Below are positions 52,774 to 61,923 of a stretch of 64,000 nt of DNA, in pieces; the stretch's first letter is position 1, and each line of letters opens with the position of its first letter. The DNA is from an uncultured Anaeromusa sp. (GTDB taxonomy: Bacteria; Bacillota; Negativicutes; Anaeromusales; Anaeromusaceae): assembly GCF_963668665.1 (NCBI RefSeq), contig NZ_OY764902.1, positions 434,001 to 498,000 of the forward strand, in the 5' to 3' direction. The notes under the pieces are model-generated. The model had not been told where the DNA came from and did no database searches. It worked only from the letters and a program-made list of their open reading frames with translations. The position numbers and the translations under genes are program-made.

Positions 52774-55191
52774 ATGGAAACAGTTGTGGCGGATGTACTT
52801 GTGAATATTGCCGCCAGGCGGGTGGAAAAACCTTTTACCTATGCGGTTCCCCTTGCATTGAGGGAAGAAGTTCAGCGAGGCTGCCGTGTGTTGGTTCCTT
52901 TTGGAGCCAGGCTGGAAGAGGGATTTGTGTGGCAGGTGCGCAGCTGTCCGCAGGAAGAAGAAAGCAACTGGAAAGAAATTAACGCTTGTCTGGACCTAGT
53001 ACCTTGGTTTGATGAAGCGGCCTTGTCCACGGCTCAGTGGCTCAGCCGCTATTATTTATGCACTTTGGCCGAGGCGCTGCGCCTTTTTGTGCCAGGCAAG
53101 CGCAGCGTGCGTACGGAACGAATATATTGTGCCGGTGAAGCGGAGCCGGAAGGTTTCTCTTTAGAGGAACTGGCGCTTTGGAATTTGTTTAAGGAGCGAA
53201 GCTCCTGGACGGAAAAAGGTTTCTGCCAACAGGCGGGAGAAGATGGCGTTCGCATTTTACGCCGCTGGTGCCGTCAGGGACTGGCGGAAAGCTATTGGCA
53301 AGGGCGGCGGCGAACACAGGAGAAAACAGAGTCTCTTTGGCTGGCCCAAGAACTTTCCGCAGAGGAGCGAGAAGCGGCGCTGCGAGGTTTGGAACGCAAG
53401 AAAGCCCAAGCGGCGGCCTTGCAATGGCTGTGGGAGCATCCTTTTATTCAACGTTCTCAGCTTGCTCAAAGTGGCATTAGTCTGGGAGTACTGAAGGCAT
53501 TGACTGAAGCAGGTCTGGTTCGACGTGAGGAACGGCGTGTGTATCGCCAGGACAGCTATTTGAGCGAGGGCGAAAGCGAATTAGAGCCGCTAAATGCGGC
53601 GCAGCAGCAGGCGATGGCAGCGATTGCCGAGGGACTAGACGGAAAAGAGAGCCAGGAGTTTTTGCTTTTCGGCGTTACCGGGAGCGGTAAGACGCGGGTG
53701 TATTTAGAGGCTGTGCGCAAGGTGCTGCGCAGCAATCGGCAGGCTATTGTTCTAGTGCCGGAAATTGGCTTGACAGGGCAATTAGTGCGGCGGTTTCGCG
53801 CGGTTCTTGGGGAACATCAGGTTGTTGTCTGGCACAGCCGTCTTTCCGAAGGGGAGCGTCTGGACGCCTGGGATCGTATTCACGGCGGCCAGGCAGGCGT
53901 AATCATCGGCGCCCGTTCGGCTGTTTTTGCGCCGGCGCATCGCTTGGGACTGGTGATTTTGGACGAAGAGCATGACGGCGCTTATAAACAGGAGGAACGA
54001 CCGAGATACCATGCTCGTGATGTGGCGAGAGAGCGCTGCCGGCAGACCGGGGCGGTCTTGCTTTTGGGCAGTGCAACCCCATCCCTGGAAACATATGAGC
54101 GCGCTTCAAGCCAAGAAGGGATGCTGCTGGAATTGCCGGAGCGGGCTACGGCAGCTCCGCTGCCGCAGGTGGCCATTGTGGATATGCGGCAGGAGCTGAA
54201 GAGGGGGAACCGAAAAATTCTTTCGCGTCAGCTGCAGGCGGCGTTAGATGCGGCTTTAAGGCAGCAAGAGCAGGCCATTATCCTCTTGAATCGCCGCGGC
54301 TACGCCACTTTTGTCATGTGCAGAGAATGCGGCCATACCATGGAATGCCCGCATTGCAGCGTTTCGCTGGTTTATCATGCATCCGCCAAAATACTGCGCT
54401 GTCACTATTGCGATTACCAAGAGCATGTACCCGATGTTTGTCCAGTTTGCTCTAGCCGTTACATTCGTTTTTTTGGCAGCGGTACGCAAAAATTAGAAGA
54501 AGAATTGCGGCGCAATTGGCCGGAGGCGAGAATTGCCCGTATGGACCAGGATACAGTAGGGCGCAAACATGCGCACGAAGATATTTTAACGGCTTTTCGC
54601 GAGCGGCGTTATGATATCTTACTGGGAACGCAAATGGTGGCGAAAGGCCATGATCTGCCTTTTGTAACGGCTGTAGGAGTGATTGCAGCTGACAGCTCCC
54701 TTCATTTACCTGATTTTCGGGCTGCAGAGAGGGCGTTTTCCTTGATTACCCAGGCTGCAGGCAGGGCTGGGAGAAGAGAAAAAGCCGGCAATGTAGTGGT
54801 GCAGACTTATAATCCGGAGCATTATGCTGTCGCAGCGGCGCAGCAGCAAGATTTTCCGCGCTTTTGTCAGGAAGAACGGTCTTTTCGCAAAGCCTTGGGG
54901 TATCCTCCTTTTTCGCGCTTGATTTCCTTGACAATCGCTGTGGAGGAAGAACTGCCGGCACAGCGTAAAGCCGCGCAGGTAGCAGATATTTTAAAAGCGG
55001 AGCTGCCTAAAGAGGCTGCAGATATCATGGGGCCCTGCCCGGCGCCATTGGCAAGAATTCAAAATTTATTTCGTATGCAGTTGTTTTTAAAGTGTCGGCA
55101 GCCGGAGGTCGTAAAAGAGGTTTTATGTAGATTATCCATTGAAGGGGATCCTCAGATTACGATTGATGTGGATCCGTTGCATGTATTATAG
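52774..55191 (+). CDS. priA: Primosomal replication restart helicase PriA
   Basis: A 3'-5' helicase reloading the replisome at stalled forks, 805 residues. The N-terminal DNA-binding domain (about 1-105) includes VEKPFTYAVPLAL. Helicase motifs are LFGVTGSGKTRVYLEA (about 298-313), LVPEIGLTGQ, GARSAVFAP, LDEEHDGAYKQEERPRYHARD (about 398-418, in parts) and GSATPSLE. Zinc cysteines follow: CRECGHTMECPHC and CHYCDY...CPVC (about 516-563). ATG 52774 follows AAAGGGA; ATG 52747 and 52753 are weaker. The gene leads into def. Confidence 0.96.
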   Translation: METVVADVLVNIAARRVEKPFTYAVPLALREEVQRGCRVLVPFGARLEEGFVWQVRSCPQEEESNWKEINACLDLVPWFDEAALSTAQWLSRYYLCTLAEALRLFVPGKRSVRTERIYCAGEAEPEGFSLEELALWNLFKERSSWTEKGFCQQAGEDGVRILRRWCRQGLAESYWQGRRRTQEKTESLWLAQELSAEEREAALRGLERKKAQAAALQWLWEHPFIQRSQLAQSGISLGVLKALTEAGLVRREERRVYRQDSYLSEGESELEPLNAAQQQAMAAIAEGLDGKESQEFLLFGVTGSGKTRVYLEAVRKVLRSNRQAIVLVPEIGLTGQLVRRFRAVLGEHQVVVWHSRLSEGERLDAWDRIHGGQAGVIIGARSAVFAPAHRLGLVILDEEHDGAYKQEERPRYHARDVARERCRQTGAVLLLGSATPSLETYERASSQEGMLLELPERATAAPLPQVAIVDMRQELKRGNRKILSRQLQAALDAALRQQEQAIILLNRRGYATFVMCRECGHTMECPHCSVSLVYHASAKILRCHYCDYQEHVPDVCPVCSSRYIRFFGSGTQKLEEELRRNWPEARIARMDQDTVGRKHAHEDILTAFRERRYDILLGTQMVAKGHDLPFVTAVGVIAADSSLHLPDFRAAERAFSLITQAAGRAGRREKAGNVVVQTYNPEHYAVAAAQQQDFPRFCQEERSFRKALGYPPFSRLISLTIAVEEELPAQRKAAQVADILKAELPKEAADIMGPCPAPLARIQNLFRMQLFLKCRQPEVVKEVLCRLSIEGDPQITIDVDPLHVL

Positions 55192-55314
55192 AAACAGCCC
55201 GAAATCGGTTCGGTTTGGCGGAGATGTCAGATACTGTTCATGGAGTTTTTAAGCTGATTATGATACAATAAGATATTGCGAAGTACTATCAAGTGTAAAA
55301 AGGAGGGGGCCACA

Positions 55315-55779
55315 ATGGCTACTCTAGAAATACGCAGAGCTGGCGATCCTGTTTTGAAAAAACAATGCCAGGCGGTGGAAAAAGTTACCGGAAAAATCAA
55401 GAAGCTGCTGGACGATATGGCGGAAACCATGAATGCAGCAGATGGCGTTGGTTTGGCTGCGCCACAGGTGGGCGTAGAATTGCGAATCGTTGTTATTGAT
55501 GTGGGCGAAGGCTTAATTGAGTTGATTAATCCTGTGCTTTTAGAAAAGGAAGGCTGTCAGAAGGGGCTGGAGGGCTGCTTAAGCGTGCCCGGCGTTTTTG
55601 GGCAAGTGGAGCGCTATGAAAAGGTCGTAGTCGAAGGATTGAACCGCTCTGGCCGGAAAATCCGCGTAACTGGCAGCGGCCTTTTGGCGAGAGCGTTGCA
55701 GCATGAAATGGACCATTTGGATGGCGTGCTGTTTGTAGAAAAGGCGGATTCGCTGCAAAAAGAGGGGGCTTCGTCATGA
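55315..55779 (+). CDS. def: Peptide deformylase
   Basis: Removes the formyl group from new proteins. The 154-residue metalloenzyme has all three motifs: GVGLAAPQVG (about 44-53), EGCLSVPG (about 87-94, Cys metal ligand) and HEMDHLDG (about 129-136, the His-Glu-His site). ATG 55315 follows AAGGAGGGGG; an upstream in-frame codon at 55276 lacks a site. fmt overlaps its stop, pairing the deformylase with the formylase. Confidence 0.96.
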   Translation: MATLEIRRAGDPVLKKQCQAVEKVTGKIKKLLDDMAETMNAADGVGLAAPQVGVELRIVVIDVGEGLIELINPVLLEKEGCQKGLEGCLSVPGVFGQVERYEKVVVEGLNRSGRKIRVTGSGLLARALQHEMDHLDGVLFVEKADSLQKEGASS

Positions 55780-56720
55780 AGTCTCTTCGTGTTGTTTTTA
55801 TGGGAACCCCGGATTTCGCGGCGCCTTGCTTAGAAGCGCTGCTGGCGGCAGGACACGAAGTGGCGGCGGTCATCACGCAGCCGGACCGGCCTCGGGGACG
55901 CGGACGCAAGTTGTCTTTTTCACCGGTAAAAGCCTGCGCAGTTGAACACGGCCTGGAAGTATTGCAGCCGGAAAAAATCAAAACGCCGGAATTTGAGCAA
56001 GTGCTGCAGGAGCTAGCTCCAGATGTGATGGTAGTTGTGGCCTTTGGGCAGATTCTTTCTCCTGCCATTTTGGCAATTCCGCCTCTTGGCTGTGTTAATG
56101 TGCATGCTTCGCTGCTGCCGTATTATCGGGGAGCGGCGCCGATTCACTGGGCGGTCATGCAAGGAGAAGAGAAGACCGGCGTGACCACCATGTATATGGA
56201 TGAAGGTCTGGATACAGGTGATATGATTCTCAAAAAAGAGATTGCTATTTCCAAAGATGCTTCTACCGGAGAGATTCATGATCAGTTGATGCAAGAAGGG
56301 GCCGTTTTGCTGCAAGAAACGCTGGCTTTGATAGCGGACGGCAAGGCGCCTCGTACCAAGCAGGATCATGCAGTATCAACGTATGCGCCGCTTTTAAAGG
56401 CCGACATAGAGCAATTAGACTGGACTCGTTCGGCGCAGGAACTGCATAATCGCATTCGGGGGCTATCGCCCTGGCCGGGAGCTTATTGCCGGTATGCAGG
56501 GGGACGGCTGAAAGTATGGAAAAGCCGCGTTTGCGAAGAAGCTGCTGCCGTGGGAGCAACTCCTGGACGTATCGCCCGTTTGTCTGTAGAAGGATTTGTT
56601 GTAGAAACAGGCGATGGTTTATTGGAATTGTTGGAAGTGCAGCCGGAGAATAAACGTCGCATGAAAGCTTCGGAATGCGCCTGCGGTTATTCCCTGCAGC
56701 CTGGAGACAGGCTGGTATAA
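55776..56720 (+). CDS. fmt: Methionyl-tRNA formyltransferase
   Basis: Formylates initiator Met-tRNA. The 314-residue protein begins LRVVFMGTPDFAAPCLEALLA (in parts), then QPDRPRGRGRKLSFSPVK, the formyl-folate motif VNVHASLLPYYRGAAPIHWAV (in parts, about 107-127; N, H catalytic) and DEGLDTGDMI (about 143-152), followed by the C-terminal tRNA-binding barrel with IRGLSPWPGAY. ATG 55776 overlaps the def stop. Confidence 0.96.
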   Translation: MKSLRVVFMGTPDFAAPCLEALLAAGHEVAAVITQPDRPRGRGRKLSFSPVKACAVEHGLEVLQPEKIKTPEFEQVLQELAPDVMVVVAFGQILSPAILAIPPLGCVNVHASLLPYYRGAAPIHWAVMQGEEKTGVTTMYMDEGLDTGDMILKKEIAISKDASTGEIHDQLMQEGAVLLQETLALIADGKAPRTKQDHAVSTYAPLLKADIEQLDWTRSAQELHNRIRGLSPWPGAYCRYAGGRLKVWKSRVCEEAAAVGATPGRIARLSVEGFVVETGDGLLELLEVQPENKRRMKASECACGYSLQPGDRLV

Positions 56721-56732
56721 GGAGGAAGATGG

Positions 56733-57518
56733 ATGGAGATGATGCAAGTCATGACCAGACCTAAAAAGCGTTTGTTTTTGGCCTTGCTTTTGGCCAGCCT
56801 GGTTGTGGCCGCTCTTTCTACCTATGGTTTGTGGAAGGTCAGCGCCCCGGGCCTGTCGTCCATCAGCCAGCATTTACCGCTCCTTTTGGGAGCGCTGCTG
56901 TTGTTGGTGCTGGCAGTGGGGGCTTTAAGCGTTATGGGCGTGATTCTGGCTTTACTGGGGCTGCCGACCTTTGGTATTTTCAAAGGCGTAGCTTGGACGG
57001 TTATTAACATGCTCTTTCCCTTGGCGACGTTTTTGGGACGCTTGCTGGATGTGAATAAGGAACGGGTGGAACGGTCCTTCATTGAAGTCAGCAATCAATT
57101 GATTCGTCAGAAACACGTCAAGGTTAAGCCGGAGCAGCTGTTGATTCTAACTCCTCATTGCATTCAGCTGGATACTTGCCCGCATAAGATTACTCGCGAC
57201 ATTGCCAACTGTAAGGATTGCGGCGGCTGCCAGGTGGGCGATTTGCTGCGGCTTTCTCAGAAATACGGCGTTCATGTAGCCATTGTTACAGGGGGCACCT
57301 TGGCGCGCAAAGTAATTAAGACGCTGCGGCCGCGGGCGGTGTTGGCTATTGCTTGTGAACGGGATTTGACCAGTGGCATCCAGGATGTGTTTCCCTTACC
57401 GGTTATCGGTGTTTTGAACGAGCGTCCTTATGGACCCTGCTGTAATACCAAGGTGCAAATGTCTGCGGTTGAGCAGGCGGTGCTGCAATTTATTGATACG
57501 AATGGAAGAAAGGCCTGA
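56733..57518 (+). CDS. DUF116 family membrane-associated protein
   Basis: A 261-residue protein of unknown function. Two membrane spans (about 12-32 and 46-72) precede a cytoplasmic domain with many cysteines: LTPHCIQLDTCPHKIT (about 142-157), NCKDCGGCQVGDLL (about 162-175) and ACERDLTSGIQ (about 209-219), ending PYGPCCNTKV. The cysteine pattern suggests a metal or iron-sulfur site. Location between fmt and rsmB is common in Clostridia-like Bacillota, hinting at a link with translation or membrane quality control; this is inference. ATG 56733 follows AAGGAGG. Confidence 0.87.
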   Translation: MEMMQVMTRPKKRLFLALLLASLVVAALSTYGLWKVSAPGLSSISQHLPLLLGALLLLVLAVGALSVMGVILALLGLPTFGIFKGVAWTVINMLFPLATFLGRLLDVNKERVERSFIEVSNQLIRQKHVKVKPEQLLILTPHCIQLDTCPHKITRDIANCKDCGGCQVGDLLRLSQKYGVHVAIVTGGTLARKVIKTLRPRAVLAIACERDLTSGIQDVFPLPVIGVLNERPYGPCCNTKVQMSAVEQAVLQFIDTNGRKA

Positions 57519-57525
57519 AGATAGC

Positions 57526-58872
57526 ATGAATGCCAGAGCTGTTGCTTTAAAAGTAATTCAAGACGTTACGGTTCGCGGCGCCTATGCCAATATCGCTTTA
57601 GCGAAAGAACTGGCGAAGCAGCGAGAACTGTCCGGACCGGATCGGCGTCTTGTAACAGAACTTGTGTATGGGACCCTGAAAGCCCAGGGAACGTTAGACT
57701 GGGCGTTAAGTCATTTTTTGAATCGTCCTCTGAGCAAACTGACCCCGGTCATCCGGGATATTTTGCGTATGGGCGTTTACCAACTTTTGTTTTTAGACCG
57801 CATACCTCCCTCTGCCGCTTGTAATGAGGCGGTGGAGCTGGCAAAACGCAACGGCCACATCGGCGTGGCTCGTTTTGTCAATGGCGTGTTGCGGTCTTTG
57901 CTGCGGCAGCCGGAAAAAATAGCGTATCCTGACGCTGCGGATGATGCGGCTGGGTACCTGTCTTTGCGGCATCTGCATCCGCGCTGGCTGGTGGAACGCT
58001 GGTTGGCGCAACTGGGCTTTGAAGCCACAGAAGCGCTTTGCCGTTTTAATAACCAGCCGCCGCCGCTCTCAATACGAACCAATCTGCAACGCATCAGCCG
58101 CGAGGCGCTGCAAGCTCGTCTGGCGGAGGAAGGAGTACGCTGCGAACCATCCTTGCTAGCGCCGGAAGGACTGTTGCTGCTAGAGGCGCCGCCTTTAACG
58201 TCGCTGGCTTCTTTTCGGGAAGGGCTATACCAAGTGCAGGATGAAAGCTCCATGCTGGTAGCGCACGTAGTGGCGCCGCAGCCGGGAGAGACCATTATTG
58301 ACGCTTGTGCCGCGCCAGGCGGGAAAACGACGCATTTAGCGGAGCGTATGCAAAATAAAGGAACGATTTGGGCCTGCGATGTTCACGCTCATAAAATGGA
58401 TTTGCTGCAAGACAATGCCGATCGGTTGGGGTTGCAGGTTATTCATCCTAGCTGTCTGGATGCGCGGGATATTGGCAAGACTTGGCCAGCTCAAGCGGAT
58501 CGGCTGTTAGTGGACGCCCCTTGTTCGGGGCTCGGCGTGCTGCGCCGACGGGCGGACGCTCGCTGGCGCAAGGAGATTAGCCAAATTGAGGAATTGACGA
58601 TATTGCAGCGTGAGATTCTCGAAGGTGCGGCTCCTGCCCTAAAGGTAGGCGGTATCTTGGTTTACAGTACCTGCACGGTGGAACCGGCGGAAAACCGCCA
58701 AACTATAGAATGGTTTTTGGCGCGGCATCCGGAGTTTGAACTGGAAGACGCAGGTTCGTTGTTGCCTGTGCCGCGGCAGGGAGAACCAATGGTGCAGCTT
58801 TGGCCGCATATCGACGGCACGGATGGCTTCTTTCTTTGCCGGCTGCGCAAGGTAAAGGATGTGGCGGTATGA
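57526..58872 (+). CDS. rsmB: 16S rRNA m5C967 methyltransferase RsmB
   Basis: Methylates C5 of C967 in 16S rRNA with SAM. The 448-residue protein has an N-terminal NusB-like RNA-binding domain (about 1-140: ARAVALKVIQDV, ELVYGTLKAQGTLDW, FVNGVLRSL) and a catalytic domain with DACAAPGGKTTHLAERM (about 262-278), LVDAPCSGLGVLRRR (about 327-341, active Cys) and VYSTCTVEPAENRQ (about 378-391, second Cys). ATG 57526 gives the family N-terminus; ATG 57502 is possible because no strong ribosome site separates them. rlmN overlaps its stop. Confidence 0.95.
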   Translation: MNARAVALKVIQDVTVRGAYANIALAKELAKQRELSGPDRRLVTELVYGTLKAQGTLDWALSHFLNRPLSKLTPVIRDILRMGVYQLLFLDRIPPSAACNEAVELAKRNGHIGVARFVNGVLRSLLRQPEKIAYPDAADDAAGYLSLRHLHPRWLVERWLAQLGFEATEALCRFNNQPPPLSIRTNLQRISREALQARLAEEGVRCEPSLLAPEGLLLLEAPPLTSLASFREGLYQVQDESSMLVAHVVAPQPGETIIDACAAPGGKTTHLAERMQNKGTIWACDVHAHKMDLLQDNADRLGLQVIHPSCLDARDIGKTWPAQADRLLVDAPCSGLGVLRRRADARWRKEISQIEELTILQREILEGAAPALKVGGILVYSTCTVEPAENRQTIEWFLARHPEFELEDAGSLLPVPRQGEPMVQLWPHIDGTDGFFLCRLRKVKDVAV

Positions 58873-59930
58873 TTTCTTTTTTAGGACTGTCCCGGCAGCA
58901 GGCGGAAGCGGCTGCCGTTTCCCTAGGCTTAAAAAAGTACAGAGGCAAGCAGATCCTGGAATGGATATATAACAAAGGTGCGGCTTCTTTTGCCGAGATG
59001 ACCAATATCTCACAAAAAGAGCGTGCTTTTTTGCAGGAGCAGGCTCAAATTGGCTGGCCGGAGTTAGTTGCGCAGCAAGCCGATGCAGCAGGAGAAACGC
59101 GCAAATACCTTTTGGGTTTTGCCGATGGCATTCGTGTGGAAACGGTGCTGATGCGCCATCCTTACGGTTACAGCCTCTGCGTTTCTTCGCAGGCGGGCTG
59201 CGCCATGGGCTGTGTGTTCTGCGCCTCTACCCTGCATGGGTTGGAGCGCAATTTAACAGCGGCGGAAATGCTGGCGCAGGTTCTTTTTGCTCAGCGCGAG
59301 CTGAATCGGCTGCAGGCTGGACGGCTGCACAGTTTTGTTATTATGGGTTCCGGCGAACCGCTGCACAATTATGAAGAAGTTTTGCGCTTTGTGCAGCTAT
59401 GTCATGATCCGGAAGTATTGGGGCTGGGGTATAGGCATATGGCTCTTTCCACTTGCGGTGTTGTGCCGGCGATGGAGCGGCTGTGTCAAGAAGGGCTGCC
59501 GTTAACGCTTTCGATCTCCTTGCATGCGCCTAATGATGAGCTGCGTTCGCGAATCATGCCTGTGAACCGAACCTATCCGTTACAGTCGCTGCTGGCGGCG
59601 GCTGATGCGTACGCGGCAGCCACAGGGCGTCGAATTACGTATGAGTATACGCTAATGAAAGATTGGAACGATTCGCAGCAACAAGCGGAAGAGTTAGCGG
59701 TGCTGCTGCGCGGACGCTTGTGTCATGTGAATTTGATTCCTGTCAATGCCGTGGCGGAGAGAGGGATTGCTAGGCCGTCGCCGCAGCGTATCGAAGCCTT
59801 TGCGCAAGTTTTGCAGACTTGCGGCATTGCCGTTACGGTACGCCGGGAACGGGGCGTAGACATTCAGGCGGCTTGCGGGCAGTTGCGCAACCAAAATCGC
59901 AACGAAAGCGCCAAGGAGGAAGAATCGTGA
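58869..59930 (+). CDS. rlmN: Dual-specificity RNA m2A methyltransferase RlmN
   Basis: Radical-SAM enzyme methylating C2 of A2503 in 23S rRNA and A37 in some tRNAs. The 353-residue protein has GKQILEWIYNKGA near the N-terminus, the cluster motif C-AMG-C-VF-C (in QAGCAMGCVFCAST, about 114-127), GSGEPLHNYE (about 161-170) and SLHAPNDELRSRIMPVNRTYP (in parts), with the catalytic cysteine near the end (QAACGQLR). ATG 58869 overlaps the rsmB stop. From here the cluster leaves the usual Bacillota order: two FHA genes come next instead of prpC-prkC. Confidence 0.96.
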   Translation: MISFLGLSRQQAEAAAVSLGLKKYRGKQILEWIYNKGAASFAEMTNISQKERAFLQEQAQIGWPELVAQQADAAGETRKYLLGFADGIRVETVLMRHPYGYSLCVSSQAGCAMGCVFCASTLHGLERNLTAAEMLAQVLFAQRELNRLQAGRLHSFVIMGSGEPLHNYEEVLRFVQLCHDPEVLGLGYRHMALSTCGVVPAMERLCQEGLPLTLSISLHAPNDELRSRIMPVNRTYPLQSLLAAADAYAAATGRRITYEYTLMKDWNDSQQQAEELAVLLRGRLCHVNLIPVNAVAERGIARPSPQRIEAFAQVLQTCGIAVTVRRERGVDIQAACGQLRNQNRNESAKEEES

Positions 59931-60685
59931 AACTAATGCGCCGTTTCGAAAGTTTTTTGGAAACTGGCATTGAAGGTTTTTTTAACCGCAAATTGGCCAG
60001 CCAGTTGCAGCCGGCTGAATTGCTGCTGGCGCTGGTTAAACGTCTGGAAGAAGAGCAGACGCAGGGCTTTTTGTTGGAAGAAATTCACATTCAAGTTTCG
60101 CAGGAAGATTACGAGCAGCTGCAAAAACCCCAGAAATCAATGCCGGAAGGGGTAATGGCCTGGTTGTCTAGGCGCCTTTTAGAGGAGGCTGTCGACAGGA
60201 GCTTGGAAGTTGAGCGCGATATGCCTATTTTTTTGGATCCGGTTGAGGTTTTAGCTTCAGGAATGTTTAAAGTGGTTGTGCAAAAAGTCCCTAAAGCAGA
60301 GACCCAAGAGGAAGAAGGCTGTACTAGGGTATTTCAAGCTCTTTCCGGGGAGTCATTGTTGTCGTCTCGAAAATGCGCTTCGCTTCTTGCTTCTTTATGC
60401 ATTCATGAGGGCCCTGGCGCAGGCAAGCGGTTTCTCTGCGCTGACGGCCGCGTCAATATGGGGCGGCGGGAGCAAAATGAAATCCCGCTGGAAGATCGCA
60501 ATGCCAGCCGGTTGCACGCCTATGTCCAGTGGGAAGATAATCGTCATATTCTTTATGATGCGAAAAGTCTTAATGGCACCTTTGTTAATGGCCATCGCAT
60601 TATGAGGCAAGTGTTGGAACCTGACGATTTAGTTCGCATCGGTCATACGGTGCTGCGTTATGAGGTGGAAAACAATGACCGCTAA
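59927..60685 (+). CDS. FhaA-like protein: DUF3662 plus FHA domain
   Basis: A 252-residue cytoplasmic protein. The N-terminal DUF3662 region (about 1-120) opens MRRFESFLETGIEGFFNRK, as in actinobacterial FhaA. The C-terminal FHA domain (about 170-250) has VNMGRREQNEIPLEDRNASRLHAYV (in parts), with R and S of the phosphothreonine site, and NGTFVNGHRI. FHA domains bind phosphothreonine made by PknB/PrkC-type kinases. GTG 59927 follows AAGGAGGAAG; frames starting inside rlmN are rejected. It heads the FHA-FHA-PP2C-SEDS-PBP row. Confidence 0.9.
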   Translation: MKLMRRFESFLETGIEGFFNRKLASQLQPAELLLALVKRLEEEQTQGFLLEEIHIQVSQEDYEQLQKPQKSMPEGVMAWLSRRLLEEAVDRSLEVERDMPIFLDPVEVLASGMFKVVVQKVPKAETQEEEGCTRVFQALSGESLLSSRKCASLLASLCIHEGPGAGKRFLCADGRVNMGRREQNEIPLEDRNASRLHAYVQWEDNRHILYDAKSLNGTFVNGHRIMRQVLEPDDLVRIGHTVLRYEVENNDR

Positions 60686-61187
60686 TTTGCCTGCATGGTT
60701 GAAATTTGACTGGCAATCGTTGTTTCAGCCGTCTGTGTGGGGAGCGCTATTTTCGACATTGCTGCAATACGCCTTGCTTTTTTTACTGCTGATTTTTTTG
60801 TTTCGGCTGCTCCGGCTGATGGGAGAGCTGGTGCGCGGCAGCAGGCTGCGTACGGGTGTTCCTCTGGAAAAAGAAAAAACGTTTTCCGGCGGAGCGCAAT
60901 TACGGGTTCTTGATGATGCGCAGCAGCTTCTTAGGCAAACGGTGTTTCCTGTTCGTGCGTCGCTTTCCATTGGACGAGGCGAGCATAACGATATTGTTGT
61001 CAATGATCCTTTTGTCTCTTATGAGCATTCTTCCATTACCCGTTACCCGGAAGGACGCTATGTGTTAACCGATTTAGGCAGTACAAATCAAACGCGTGTG
61101 AACGAGCAAACCGCACAAGGAGATGTGGTATTGCAAACAGGAGACCGGATTCAGGTTGGTTCCGTGGTCTTCCAATTTGAGAGGTGA
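60675..61187 (+). CDS. FhaB-like membrane-anchored FHA protein
   Basis: A 170-residue protein with one hydrophobic span (about 22-46: ALFSTLLQYALLFLLLIFLFRLLRL, given in part) and a cytoplasmic FHA domain (about 95-168): SIGRGEHNDIVVNDPFVSYEHSSI and DLGSTNQTRVNEQ, both given as read. In the canonical FHA loop NGT appears as NQT, a mild change. It resembles FhaB/FipA, which links kinase signalling to division in actinobacteria. ATG 60675 follows GAGGTGG and overlaps the preceding gene. Confidence 0.88.
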   Translation: MTANLPAWLKFDWQSLFQPSVWGALFSTLLQYALLFLLLIFLFRLLRLMGELVRGSRLRTGVPLEKEKTFSGGAQLRVLDDAQQLLRQTVFPVRASLSIGRGEHNDIVVNDPFVSYEHSSITRYPEGRYVLTDLGSTNQTRVNEQTAQGDVVLQTGDRIQVGSVVFQFER

Positions 61188-61194
61188 GCAAGAC

Positions 61195-61923
61195 GTGAAG
61201 GCTTTTGGCAACAGCGATATCGGACTTGTACGGGAAAAGAACGAGGACAGCTTACTGGTAAGCGCTCCTCTTTTTGCCGTAGCCGACGGCATGGGGGGAC
61301 ATGCGGCGGGGGAAATCGCCAGCCAACTGGCGTTGGCTTCGTTTCAAGAGTTTTTAAATCGAGACCAAGGCAACGGTTCTTGGCCGGAAAAACTGACTGC
61401 CGCAGCTTGCGCTGCTAACGAAGCTGTGTATGAAGAGGCCCGCAAGAGGGAGCGTTTAGCCGGCATGGGCACAACACTGAGCGCTGTCTATTTGGAAGGG
61501 ATTCATGCTTATTGGCTCCATATCGGCGATAGCCGCCTGTATCTATACCGTGCGGAACAGCTGCAGCAAATCACGAGCGATCACTCCTTGGTCTGGGAAC
61601 TGGTGCGCGCCGGCAGTATTAGCGCTGAAGAAGCGCGACATCATCCGCGGCGTAATGTCTTGACAAAAGCATTGGGAACACAGGAGAAAATAGAAGCCGA
61701 TGTAGGCATGGTGGAGCTAAAAGCTGGAGACTATCTGCTTTTATGCAGCGACGGTCTTAGCGGTTTAGTTGACGAAAAGCAGCTGCAGCAATTGCTGGCT
61801 GAACATAAAGATGAGTCTTTAAAAACAAGAGTGGATCTAATGATCTCTGCAGCTAATAACGCTGGCGGTCATGACAATATCAGCGCCATTTTAGTGGAAG
61901 TTGGACAGGTTGATGCGTCATGA
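61195..61923 (+). CDS. prpC: PP2C-family Ser/Thr protein phosphatase (Stp/PrpC)
   Basis: Removes phosphate from proteins modified by PrkC-type kinases. The 242-residue metal-dependent phosphatase has all motifs: SDIGLVREKNEDSL (about 7-20), FAVADGMGGHAAGEIAS (about 28-44), MGTTLSAVYL, HIGDSRLYLYR (about 110-120), DHSLVWELVRAG, LTKALGT, LLLCSDGLSGLV (about 182-193) and GGHDNISAILV. GTG 61195 follows GAGAGGTGAG. A kinase gene should follow beyond the window edge if the actinobacterial order holds. Confidence 0.94.
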   Translation: MKAFGNSDIGLVREKNEDSLLVSAPLFAVADGMGGHAAGEIASQLALASFQEFLNRDQGNGSWPEKLTAAACAANEAVYEEARKRERLAGMGTTLSAVYLEGIHAYWLHIGDSRLYLYRAEQLQQITSDHSLVWELVRAGSISAEEARHHPRRNVLTKALGTQEKIEADVGMVELKAGDYLLLCSDGLSGLVDEKQLQQLLAEHKDESLKTRVDLMISAANNAGGHDNISAILVEVGQVDAS